A program made the translations under genes and the position numbers. DNA of 30,973 bases from Chara braunii (lineage: Eukaryota > Streptophyta > Charophyceae > Charales > Characeae). Where the stretch lies: NCBI GenBank assembly GCA_003427395.1, contig BFEA01000049.1:2979666-3010638 (forward strand), written 5' to 3'. This document shows, one piece after another, positions 10,910 to 20,351 of this stretch (positions are counted from its first letter, which is position 1; each line of letters starts with the position of its first letter). The notes beneath the pieces were generated by a model. It worked only from the letters and a program-made list of their open reading frames with translations, made no database searches and was not told the origin of the DNA.

Positions 10910-11554
10910 NNNNNNNNNNNNNNNNNNNNNNNNNNNNNNNNNNNNNNNNNNNNNNNNNNNNNNNNNNNNNNNNNNNNNNNNNNNNNNNNNNNNNNNNNNN
11001 NNNNNNNNNNNNNNNNNNNNNNNNNNNNNNNNNNNNNNNNNNNNNNNNNNNNNNNNNNNNNNNNNNNNNNNNNNNNNNNNNNNNNNNNNNNNNNNNNNNN
11101 NNNNNNNNNNNNNNNNNNNNNNNNNNNNNNNNNNNNNNNNNNNNNNNNNNNNNNNNNNNNNNNNNNNNNNNNNNNNNNNNNNNNNNNNNNNNNNNNNNNN
11201 NNNNNNNNNNNNNNNNNNNNNNNNNNNNNNNNNNNNNNNNNNNNNNNNNNNNNNNNNNNNNNNNNNNNNNNNNNNNNNNNNNNNNNNNNNNNNNNNNNNN
11301 NNNNNNNNNNNNNNNNNNNNNNNNNNNNNNNNNNNNNNNNNNNNNNNNNNNNNNNNNNNNNNNNNNNNNNNNNNNNNNNNNNNNNNNNNNNNNNNNNNNN
11401 NNNNNNNNNNNNNNNNNNNNNNNNNNNNNNNNNNNNNNNNNNNNNNNNNNNNNNNNNNNNNNNNNNNNNNNNNNNNNNNNNNNNNNNNNNNNNNNNNNNN
11501 NNNNNNNNNNNNNNNNNNNNNNNNNNNNNNNNNNNNNNNNNNNNNNNNNNNNNN
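10910..11554. other. Assembly gap (645 N)
   Basis: Run of N. The sequence resumes at exactly the base pattern with which the window itself begins, so the gap edge coincides with a position inside the LTR repeat. The stated length may be only a scaffolding estimate. Open frames reported across the gap are artefacts. Confidence 1.
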
Positions 11555-14500
11555 TTTTCAGGGACCAAGCATGTTCCATAAGTTTGGGTGGTTTTATCGC
11601 CTTGTTTACTTTTGGGTCCTTTCAGTTTTTTTTATGCTTTGGCTTTAAGAGAATGAATCAGGCTGAGGACCAGACATGTTCCTATAAGTTCTGGTGGTCT
11701 TGGTCCAATGACACGCACATGCTGGAACCAAAAGTATATAACTTGACTATACTTTACTATTATTTTATTTATTAACAGGCTAGTCAGACAGGGTTCCATA
11801 AGTTTGGGTAGTCTGACTATAGTTTATCACAAACTGAAGAGAGTATGAATTAAAAATAAACTTATGGTACAAAGGGGCAGACTGAATCTTGAGCTAAAGA
11901 TGATCGGTTCGGTTATATGTTACCTCTAAAGACTAAGTGCAGATAATTATATAAATCTTGGACACTTAAACATTTCTGAGCGACTAGGGTGGCCTAGTCA
12001 TATGCCCAAAGAAGAGAAAAGTTGTTGTGCCTTGTGTTTATGTATATTCTATGGCTAAGCTAGGCAGGTTCCCATAAGTTTTGGTGGTCTAGCTTCATGC
12101 CCTATGGAAGCTGGGTATAAGAGGATAAACTATTGAAAGACTACGAACTATTGTTTGTCCAGGTTAACTTGGGGATAGTGAGAGTACTTACCTTTGTGGG
12201 TTGGTCTGCATGTTGCTGACTAAGATTACTACTTAGTCTGAGTTTCAGCTTGATAGGTAGTTGCTTTAGCTACTCGTCACGTGCTAGAGTCATAGGAGTT
12301 GGTTTCAATTCCTGCATTTTCTAAGCTAAATTTATTTTAACTTAGGTCGATTTCTGCATTTTCAAGGATCTTTTATTTTACTTGGTCTTGTATAAATTTT
12401 GGTAAGTCACTCTCTGTACGGAAAGCGCTGCTGAAATTCCTACAAAACCAAGGAATTAATAGATTTTGTTTTTTCAAAGTTCAGTTTGTAGGACTTCTTG
12501 ACTCAGTAAAAATATGGAAAAACTCATTTTCTAAAGGAAGCACTGCCTAAATTTTTGCTAATTCAGAGAAATAAATTGAACCTTGAGAAGTTAAAATTCT
12601 GAACTTAGCTTGTATAAATTTTGGTAAGCTACTTTCTTTACGGGAAGCGCTGCCGAAATTTCTGTAAATCTATGGAGTTAGTAAAAACTTAACTTTTCAA
12701 GGTTCAACTTGTCTGATTTTTATATATATGGCTTAGTAAAAATTTGGGAACTCTCATTTTCTAAAGGGAGTGTTGCCCAAATTTTTGCTAATTCAGGAAG
12801 TTAGACAAAAATTAACTTTGAAAGGTTGAAGACTACTTTTGTTTTCATATTTAGACTCATATAAATTTTGGAAAGACACTTTTTCTACGAGAAGAGCTGT
12901 CAAATTTTTCTTAATTTATGGGAGATAAATTTTATTTTAATAGGTGGCGACTCTGACGATCCACTCCGTATGGGGGAGATTTTGCCATAGGTCTACTTTT
13001 CCTTGGGCACTAGCTTAGAGATAGACCTAGGCTTAGTTATCACGAGAGTCTTAAGTGAGAGCGTGTCATGGGGATTTGATCTCCACACATTGAGAATTTA
13101 GCTTGGACATTGACCTGTCTTATGATACAGGCTTTCTTTGGATATTCGATCCAGGATTTTGACTAGTTTCAGCTTGATCCTACGAGGATCATCTTCTGTT
13201 ATCAATGATAACAGGTCGGTTGGTTGATCGCCGACTTGTCGGCTGACGGCACAACTTTGCTTACACCTGTAGCTTGATTGCCTTAGCCCTGAGATTTAAT
13301 ATATTTCTTTGAGGGTTTTAACCGGACTTCTTTTAAATGACAATTGTAAAGAACTTACGAGATTTATGAATAATTTGACTATGATTGGGGCTTGAGTGTG
13401 TGAGGCGTGGTGTGAGTTACAAGGAAAAGTGAAGTTGACAACATTGGTGTATGGTAATGTGGCTATTGTGTGTGCCTGTGTTTTATGCAGGTTAATATTT
13501 TGGAGCTTGGTATATGAGTTGTACCTTGGAGGCAGTGAGAATGACAACCATGTGTGGCACGATCTGCATACCTGATGGGTTTATGTTTCCCCTTCTTTTA
13601 TTGTATATCGAGTTCTGATTTGATATACGAGTGTTGGATGTTTATTTATTTGCTGATTAATTTTGCTTATTAATTTTGATAGTTGGACGTTGTAGTCCGT
13701 GACAACCGTTGAAGTCAAACCCCTTGACTTCTTTGCAAACCCTGGATGACAGAGTTGGCCTCCAGGGCTATAAGAGACAATTGCCACCACAGGCATGAAC
13801 ATGTGTATCACCCACTCTCCGCAGGGTGTAGAAGAGGGTGTGGTTCTCAACCGTACTTGCCGGTTGTCCATCGTCGAAAGATCATTCCCTCAAGGCGCGT
13901 GTCAACCGACACTTGAGTGTCGAGCGCGACCCTCAAGATTAACGAGGATCGCATGAGTATGGGTACTACATAGTACACCATCATTGCGACCGGATGCGTA
14001 TGCTTGCATTGCGAATCGATATGGGAAGACTCTGCGTCCTATCCGATTCCCGTGTCGTTAAGTTATGGGATGGCTACCGAGGGACTAGGAGCGTTGTCGC
14101 GTTGTTTGTTCTATGTCGTTTAGTACTTGTATATGTACATACGTGGGTGTGGGTGTTTTATTTTTTTTTATGTTAATAATGTGCGTGTGGCGTGTGGGAT
14201 ACGTCTTAGTCGACCGACGACAAGTCGCGCTTGGGACCTCAGCCCCTCAAGACGGCGATTCATGCGCGGGTCCAGTCGAGGCGTATTAGCGCGCGAACCC
14301 CCTATGCTACAACGAACGACAAACGCCATCGGCTGGTTCACTTCTGCGATTGCAACTGATTAACTTTCGTACTGTGGACTAGTAGCTCGGCGGGGATACG
14401 CCCACCGAAGGGAGGTGACAGCTCCCGTAAGGTGGAGGGAAGTCGTGCCTCGCGTAGGCCCTATCCTGTCGTAAGGGCTCGCAAGAAGTATGGTTGGCGC

Positions 14501-14627
14501 ACTCGGTCGGAGCGGCTTGCGAAAGCATCATTATGTATTCGCGATGAGGATTTAGACCAACTCCTACGTGACACGACCGAGACGGTCCCGCGCTGCCTTG
14601 TGCGGTGCCGTACCGATGCGCTCGACA
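11555..14627 (+). repeat. Second LTR (start lost in gap)
   Basis: Direct repeat of 1-3000, ending in CTCGACA at 14627. It keeps the three apical-motif hairpins (including 11781-11819, with 9 paired bases, and 12057-12095), the about 230-bp units starting near 12391, 12611 and 12859, and shared landmarks such as CAAGGCGCGTGTCA. It has about 92 bp (12908-13000) absent from the first LTR and lacks about 34 bp present there near 2387-2420. It is best read as the 3' LTR of the element, although the bases after its end (14626-14638) resemble another primer site. Confidence 0.78.
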
Positions 14628-14913
14628 GCGCCGTTTCCACTTGGTTGAATCGGGTCTACCGGCCCAGACCCGTTCATCTGAAAAGCCACGCCCGTTAACG
14701 AGGAGCACTTTTAGGAGGTATTGGCGGTTTAATTGTGAGTTTGTTATGCAATTGTCCACACTGACGCTCCAAAGAGAAAGAGAGAGAGAGAGAGAGAGTC
14801 CTTTCTTTTTTTGTTGTTCTTGGGGGGGGGGGGGGATTTTCCAAATATCCCCATAAGTTCAGATACATGTCAAAATGTCCCTAATAGATATGGGTACAGT
14901 GGAATGGCCTTTT
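14628..14913 (+). other. Flank of the element with GA and poly-G tracts
   Basis: The first bases after the LTR, GCGCCGTT, coincide with part of the tRNA-Asp primer-site consensus. Further on are an AG-rich tract at 14772-14798 and 14 G at 14822-14835. No coding frame is recognised. Confidence 0.5.
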
Positions 14914-15222
14914 GGGCTAACATGTAAACTGGGGCATTTTGCGAAGTTGGGCAGTGTCCCGTACGGGTACATTGCAAATATGGGGTCCAACTAATGGCTG
15001 GGCAGTGTCCCGTACGGGTACACTGCAAAGATGGGGTCCAATTAATGGCTGGGGTGTTTCGCAAAATGTTTTTTTTAAAGCACCAGTACATGGGCTAACA
15101 TGTAAAATGGGGCATTTTGCAAAGTTGGGCAATGTCCCGTACGGGTACATTGCAAAGATGGGGTCCAACTGATGGCTGGGGTGTTTCGCAAAATGCTTTT
15201 TTAAAGCACCAGTACGTGGGCA
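14914..15222 (+). repeat. Tandem repeat with nested, pairing-conserved hairpins
   Basis: Two units of about 175 bp begin at GGGCTAACATGTAAA (14914 and about 15093); the first contains an extra 51-bp duplication. Three inner hairpins lie at 14951-14975, 15002-15026 and 15129-15153, each with CCCGTACGGG at the centre and one bulged T. Their outer stems are GCAGTGT with ACATTGC (one G-T pair), GCAGTGT with ACACTGC, and GCAATGT with ACATTGC. Around them, AGTTGG pairs with CCAACT (14945-14950 with 14987-14992; 15123-15128 with 15165-15170) and CATTTTGC with GCAAAATG (14935-15068 and 15113-15195). It resembles a foldback or satellite-like unit; origin not identified. Confidence 0.75.
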
Positions 15223-15449
15223 CCTGTGCCACAGGCCTGACACCTCAAATTCCAGAGGCGCGAAACGCAAACGCGACCGCCGATCGAATTTATCGTCGGC
15301 GGGCCCAGCATTTGACGTTTCGACCTCGTTTTCTTGTGGCAACAAGTTTCGGACTGCAAGGCAGGTGCCATGTAGTTGTGGTTTAAACTGCCAGTACTTG
15401 GCCCAGCTATCGGTCGCGGCGCTTCCCCGTTAACCCGCCTCGCCTTTAC

Positions 15450-15528
15450 CGATCTTAGTTAATCCAGAATTCTAGAATATTTATCATCATCGAACTGACC
15501 GGCCCTAGTGAATCCAAATTCTTAGTAT
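15450..15528 (+). repeat. Two direct copies of about 29 bp
   Basis: ACCG, then a variable base pair, then C(T/C)TAGT(T/G)AATCCA and AATTCT occurs at about 15450 and about 15500. On the minus strand this lies downstream of the tRNA-like head at 15545-15621 and could belong to the tail of the same SINE-like unit. Confidence 0.5.
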
Positions 15529-15544
15529 TGTTTTATTCGTTTGC

Positions 15545-15621
15545 TTTCAGTAGAGTTCGAACTCCGATCTGTACTTCAAAAGTCAAAAGGGGTACGAAGT
15601 TACCAACTGAGATACCTCCTT
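15545..15621 (-). pseudogene. tRNA-like sequence with Pol III A and B boxes (SINE head or tRNA relic)
   Basis: Read on the minus strand, TATCTCAGTTGG (15614-15603) matches an A box (consensus TAGCTCAGTTGG, 11 of 12) and GAGTTCGAACTC (15564-15553) a B box. They are 38 bases apart, as in tRNA genes and tRNA-derived SINEs. A closed acceptor stem and anticodon stem are not present, so a working tRNA is unlikely. The 5' end adjoins the inverted repeat at 15619-15715. Confidence 0.5.
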
Positions 15622-15715
15622 CCCTCGAATACAACGTACGGTCATCCTAGCTATTTTTAGACTGAAAGATACCCCAAATTCAGCTATAATGACCGTACGT
15701 TGTATTCGAGGGAAG
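15619..15715. repeat. 97-nt hairpin with 26-bp perfect arms
   Basis: The arm at 15619-15644 is exactly complementary to that at 15690-15715; the arms start CTTCCCTCGAAT and TGACCGTACGTT. One more pair follows inside (15645 with 15689), then two unpaired bases per side and five more pairs (TAGCT 15648-15652 with AGCTA 15682-15686). Size and shape resemble a small-RNA precursor or a foldback/MITE-like insertion. No flanking target duplication was recognised. Confidence 0.8.
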
Positions 15716-16366
15716 ATTGAAGGCCAATCGGTACTTGTCCATCCTTTCACCCGCATAACCCAGTAAATATTGGCAGAAATAGCATGGAGCATGGCATGGG
15801 CTTGGTTATCTTTCAGTTCGCGACACACAAGACAACCAATCTTGCCAGCCATGGCATGGACTAGGCCATAATTTCAACAGGGCAAATTCAAATAGACCTT
15901 CTGGAAAAACAGTCCCACCAATTGTGTCTATCATCTTCTCCAAGCACCACCACCAGGCATCTTTTCACTGGAGCCACGGCATGCATGGGTTTGTCCATCA
16001 GTTAGACACAGCATACTCAAGTAGGCCTTGAGACTGCCAGTACACGGCCCCAGCCTTGTGGAGTTTTTTGCTCGTCGCCTGCTCCAAAAGTTTCACGCCT
16101 CGGGTCTACCAGACCACAATGGCTGGCAGCACCAACCAAAAACGAAAAAAAGTAGATCCGCTGGCGATTCGAAAAAGCTTGATGCGCACTGGAACGCCTC
16201 CAAGCCCAGTTGTACTTGTGGTTGACGAATATGTAAAAGTGCAGCTTTGTGTACCATCTTCCCAAAGACACCACATCCACCAGACGACGCACCAACTTGA
16301 AATGGCGCCTCGGAGCAGATAACCAGATACAGAACTGTTTTACTATTGCGTTTGAACTCGTGGAAC
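15716..16366. other. No gene recognised; overlapping short frames only
   Basis: Frames up to 169 codons exist on the minus strand (16093-16602; 15583-15852), but both strands are open over the same bases and no domain is seen. The 15583-15852 frame has a C-X2-C...H...YW arrangement faintly like the C-terminal zinc region of plant LINEs, too weak to call. The phrase CTGCCAGTAC followed by GGCCC occurs at about 15389 and 16034. Confidence 0.35.
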
Positions 16367-16894
16367 ATATGGTCCTTCCGAGGCAGAGCGAACATGTAGG
16401 CCAGACTCAGGACACACTCCTGCAATGCCCTTCCTTTTCTTTTTCTTTTTTTCCAAGTAACAAAAAGACCATTCAGCCTGCTAGGGGAGATGGTAAGGGC
16501 ATTTCGTCCTATCAGGTCCCCTGGATGCTCCAATCTATTGGAAAGGAGCCACGCCTGCTGGAAAAAGGGTCCAAGCAGGTCCAAGCGGGTAGAGCGTCCC
16601 ATGTTAAATGACAGTTCTGCAATTTACGGATAGCCTGAGAAGTGCCACCCAATTCCTGCCAGCATTGATTACCCTGCAGAACAACAGATTGACTGCGCAG
16701 AAGGGAGGTACTAAGGAAAAGCCAGGGGGGGGCATGATCTTCCCTTCCTGCTAAACGCCTGCCGCCGGTATGCTATGCCCTTCTTGTTCTCGCTGGCATG
16801 GACTTTGGGTAGAGTTCGAATCTGTCGCATATATGGTCCTTCCGAGGCAGCGCGAACACACAGGGCAAACTCACGACGTACTCCCTTGATGCCT
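16367..16894 (+). repeat. Direct repeat pair of about 64 bp
   Basis: Copies at 16367-16430 and 16831-16894 share ATATGGTCCTTCCGAGGCAG, then GCGAACA and later CTC followed by GATGCC/AATGCCC. Both are preceded at about 15-20 bases by a B-box-like element (GTTTGAACTCG; GAGTTCGAATC). They may be two fragments of one tRNA-derived short repeat. The sequence between them contains nothing recognisable. Confidence 0.6.
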
Positions 16895-18094
16895 TTCCCC
16901 TCCGCACTTGCATACTCACTCGTTTTCTCCCAATCTCAACGTTAAAACCACTCCACTAGAACCTTTGCCGAGTGGGAAAATAGCGGGCGTCGGGCGGGCC
17001 TCCGGCCTTTGAGGAGGCCGAAATAGAATGAAGGCCGCCGATGAGATTTGTTAATGGCAGCTACCGTAAGGCCCGGCCTCCAAACTCTTTGGCAACAGCC
17101 CGTTTCCCTAAGTTCCCAACACTGGCGTAGGTAGTAGCACTTTAAGTGAAGAGAAGCAGGGTGTCAATGCGCACTCAATAGACACAGGTTCTTGAGAACA
17201 ATCCAAGCCGACAAACTCTACAGCAATTCTAACAAGGTCAGTTATGGAAAGAACTATTGTGCGGGCCTGGCTTAAGGTTGGTACACCCACGCATTGTTCA
17301 AATCCAGACCTGACTTGAAATCCATAGTATGAGCTTCAGTGAATGGAAGTATAAGCTTCAGTGAATGAAATCAATTACTTATGGATTACCTGGGGCCAGG
17401 CGGTTTGAAAAAAATGACACTGCAAGATGTCATCAACTCCGGGAAAAAAAAAAAGAAAAAAAAAGAAAAAAAGGAAAAAAAAGGCGATCCAAGAGATCCC
17501 GCGTTCTGAGGATACGAATATCAAAATGCGGTTTCGGAGCTGTCGGAGATTCTATGTAATCTCTGGCCCTCTTCGTGATCATGCCAAAATCCAACAAGAA
17601 AGAAGAGGCAGCAGATTTGTTCGTGTTATGCCAGAATGAACCTTGCCAGTTACGTGGCCAAGTTTATGCAGTGCTTTCGAAGCAAGTACACGGTGCAGTG
17701 GTGCTCGGCCCTAAGAAATGATATTCCAAGACCCTCTGTCTATAATTCCAAAGCCAAAAAGAAGGGATGGCTGCGTCCATAACAACAGGAGTCATTGCAA
17801 ATTCTCTTTTCAAAGTTTTCTTTGCTTTCTTTAACTATACTCTTCACTCAGTACCTCACACTACCTAGCAAGGGTCGGTTCCTCAAGCCACGCCAACCTC
17901 CACCCGTACCAAAGCAGCGCTGCTGGGTGATCCGATAAATCTTTTTGTTTACTCCACTGCGGGTTGATTCTAACCCCCGGCGAAAGGATGGAAGGTACAA
18001 AGGAATAGCCCCTACCAAACCAACTAAGGGGGGCAAGCCAACTATCTCAGCCGGTGAACCCTCAGCATGCCGCAGGAGGCCATGGGAGTTCGAA
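16895..18094. other. Intergenic stretch with A-rich tract; no gene recognised
   Basis: Contains a GGCCTCC/GGAGGCC hairpin around 17000-17025 and an A-rich tract with scattered G at 17443-17483, which gives spurious Lys-rich frames. From about 17830 to 18094 the minus strand may be the body of a SINE starting at 18169. No conserved protein frame is seen. Confidence 0.4.
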
Positions 18095-18169
18095 TGGAAG
18101 ACGTGGGGGAATCAAACCCACGACCTCCTGAATGCCGCTTTCGAGCTCTCCCAACTGAGCTAGGCCGCT
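18095..18169 (-). pseudogene. tRNA-like sequence, tRNA pseudogene or SINE head
   Basis: On the minus strand, TAGCTCAGTTGG (18162-18151) is an exact A box and starts a D arm, GCTC...GAGC, that pairs. GGTTTGATTCC (18118-18108) is a B box inside a T-arm-like GTGGG...CCCAC whose loop is two bases too long. The 7 bases before the A box (AGCGGCC) find no partner for an acceptor stem and the anticodon stem keeps only about 3 pairs. A functional tRNA is therefore unlikely. Confidence 0.55.
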
Positions 18170-18535
18170 GGCCTGGCCCGGCTGCGAATTCTCGTTACTC
18201 CAGCCAACAATGGAAAAGATAAGAAGACCATCTCCACCCGAACAGAATGCTCGGCCATTATCATAGTATGTAGTCTTGAAAGTTGCACCGCCCGTTCTAT
18301 TCGGGTGAGTGAAGAAGGTAGTTCACATTTCTTATTGTGCAGCATCTACAGCATTCCTCATTTCTTCTTCTTTGCCCCCTCACCTTCCAAGCAGAAAGCT
18401 ATGGCTCAATTCTTTTCCTTGTCATAGCAGCGATACCACTTGCACTTGCCATTACCAGCACAAAAGACTCTCCGGAGTCTCCTCCAACTTCCCATCCAAA
18501 CCCTGTAACTCCAACTCCTGCCTCACTCCATACCT

Positions 18536-18536
<1 letters not shown>
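18170..18536. other. Intergenic, no gene recognised
   Basis: Short frames only; the frames that run into the following CT/CA arrays are translations of simple repeats. Confidence 0.5.
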
Positions 18537-18619
<83 letters not shown>

Positions 18620-18620
18620 N

Positions 18621-18716
<96 letters not shown>
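18537..18716 (+). repeat. Compound microsatellite (CT)n(CA)n, two rounds
   Basis: (CT)n to about 18602, (CA)n to 18619, a single N at 18620, then (TC)n to about 18650 and (CA)n to 18714 with one CTCA interruption. The single N between two similar CT-CA blocks suggests a join or unresolved base within the array, so its length is uncertain. Confidence 0.95.
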
Positions 18717-18719
<3 letters not shown>

Positions 18720-19079
18720 GCATAGTGTCCGCTGGCTTTCCTCGTTTCCTGTTTCTCATAGTCTGTACATGGGTTCGCTGCTCTCCTCCCTTGCTTCACC
18801 CGTCATCCTCTGTGCGTTATGTGTGTGCAGTGCCCTTCTTAGAGATGCGTAATAATTTGGCAGTGTCCAAAAGGATTCCCCTTCGGTGTATTAGTTGAGA
18901 TGGCGCACGTTTAGCGCGCCAGTTTGCATTGTTCCTTGTGATAGACCCAAAGCCACTGGATCTCTGGCTTTGGACCTGGCATGAAAATACAGTCAGCAGT
19001 ATCATCCTTTGACCTTTTTCAATACAAACGAGTTGTTTGCACTGGTGACTCACTGGGTTTACCACCACGCGGGCTGCTC

Positions 19080-19720
19080 CCGGTGCCGTGAGAAAGCGCC
19101 TTCCTGCCTCTTTCGTCTTGTTACCTTGCTGCTTTCCTTGCCGCACAATGAGCTGCTGGTCACTTGGGGTGCTGCCTATGGCCTCTGCCTGCACCTGCCT
19201 GCCTCTTTTGTCTTCTTACCCTACTGCTTGCCTTGCCACACACCTGCCTCTTTTGTTCTTTTTCTTTATCTTTTTTGTGCACACCTGCCCTTGTTATTAT
19301 CTTGTGGTGTGTTGCCATGCTGCTCGCCAAGCTAATCGCATCCCTGCTTGGGTGCTTTGCCCCTTGCCTCAGCACCCACCTACCTCCATGCCTTGCATTG
19401 CACCGCTTGCCTTGCTGCCCCCTCATTCCCTTGCCACTTACCTTGCTCCATGCCTGCCTGTTTGGCATATGCCCCTTGCAGCCTACAGCACCCAGCTGTG
19501 ACTTTCCCCTGCTCCCATGCTGCTTGCCTCTATGCCTGGTCGTCATGGCCATTCCTGCGTTGCCGCTTGCCCTGCTCGCCTGCTCACCTTGTGCCTTGTT
19601 GCCTTGTTGCTTGCCTCACCTACCTGCCTGCCTTCTTCCCTGCTCCTTTGCCTGGACTCTGCCTTGTTACCCTGCCTGCCTGGATTCTGCCTTGTTACTC
19701 GGTATGCCTACCTGATGCTC
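19080..19720 (+). repeat. Cryptic simple repeat built on TGCC/CTTGCC
   Basis: A pyrimidine-rich stretch with very frequent CTTGCC, TGCCTG and CCTTGC words keeps several frames open on both strands (up to 183 codons) giving Leu/Pro/Cys-rich translations. No conserved domain, signal or plausible start supports a protein; the openness follows from the composition. Confidence 0.6.
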
Positions 19721-19814
19721 CGTGGTTAGTGCCCACTTGTAATTGGGATCAAGGCGGATTAGTCCTCGGCATCAACCAATAGGGGATTCTGGAGACTGCC
19801 AAAAATTCCACCTT

Positions 19815-19904
19815 CTCATAAGTCTGTGTACCACTCGAACCATTCTCATAAGTCTGTGGACCCCTCGAACCATCCTCATAAGTCTGTGTACCCCTCGAAC
19901 CAGT
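19815..19904 (+). repeat. Three tandem 30-bp repeats
   Basis: Units begin at 19815, 19845 and 19875 with CTCATAAGTCTGTG and end in CTCGAACCA. The period is a multiple of three, so a 10-residue repeat is read in one frame, but no gene is supported. The start of the unit resembles the apical motif of the LTR hairpins. Confidence 0.85.
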
Positions 19905-20100
19905 CTGTCATTATCGCTTTCCTTTTCGCGCTTTCTTTTTGCTTATGCTGAAGACTTCTCACAGTGTTTTCAAATTCAGTCACCTAGTCCTGACAACGAA
20001 TTACACTCAAGTCCCTTGCCATGGAAAGGTAATTGCAACAGCTTAGTGTTTGGGTTGCAGAAATGGATACACGCAAGCCTAAATAAAGGAAGAAGACCGG

Positions 20101-20259
20101 ACAACCACACACCCACCCACACACACACCTACCAACCAACACCATGCTCATGCACACTTGGGTCACGTACAAACATCCGCGCACACCCAATGCAGAGATA
20201 TACACGCTCACATGCATGCACATTCACATGCAGAGGTAAACATGCACACACATGCAAAC

Positions 20260-20348
<89 letters not shown>
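20101..20348 (+). repeat. CA-rich region with 34-C run and (AC)n
   Basis: An imperfect CA/CATG-rich stretch leads into 34 consecutive C (20261-20294) and an AC array (20295-20348). Homopolymer length is unreliable in assemblies. Frames across it (His/Thr or Cys/Val repeats) are artefacts of the repeat. Confidence 0.9.

Positions 20349-20351
<3 letters not shown>

Larger units (their letters stand above)
1..14627 (+). mobile_element. Large LTR retrotransposon, Ty3/gypsy-like, gag-only derivative
   Basis: Two direct repeats of about 3 kb bracket an internal region of about 8.5 kb. Seen directly: the repeats align along their whole visible length with roughly nine of ten bases matching by eye, the first ends in CA and is followed after 2 bases by a tRNA-Asp-like primer site, and a gag-like frame with a CCHC zinc knuckle lies inside on the same strand. 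Known: tRNA-Asp priming occurs in plant Ty3/gypsy lineages such as Athila. Nothing resembling protease, reverse transcriptase, RNase H or integrase appears between the gag and the gap, and the gap (645 N if sized correctly) is too small to hold them. Inference: an old, non-autonomous element mobilised by enzymes from elsewhere, or a heavily deleted autonomous one. The left end is cut by the window edge and the start of the second LTR is inside the gap, so the TG terminus, polypurine tract and target-site duplication cannot be checked. Confidence 0.75.

Noticed and set aside
10801-11775. Long open frames crossing the N run on both strands
   Set aside because: They exist only because N codons are not read as stops; the real bases at their ends are retrotransposon sequence.
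15583-16602. Possible LINE C-terminal zinc region on the minus strand
   Set aside because: Only a partial C-X2-C...H...YW pattern in one frame, no reverse transcriptase upstream, and the neighbouring frame does not join it.
18095-18169. Functional tRNA gene
   Set aside because: No acceptor-stem pairing, T loop two bases too long, and an anticodon stem with only about three pairs.
18399-18799. Frames of alternating Leu-Ser, His-Thr, Cys-Val or Arg-Glu
   Set aside because: Translations of CT and CA dinucleotide arrays, open in all frames and strands.
19164-19715. 183-codon Leu/Cys/Pro-rich frame, like a membrane protein
   Set aside because: The hydrophobicity follows from CTTGCC-type simple sequence, two other plus-strand frames are also open, and no conserved motif is present.
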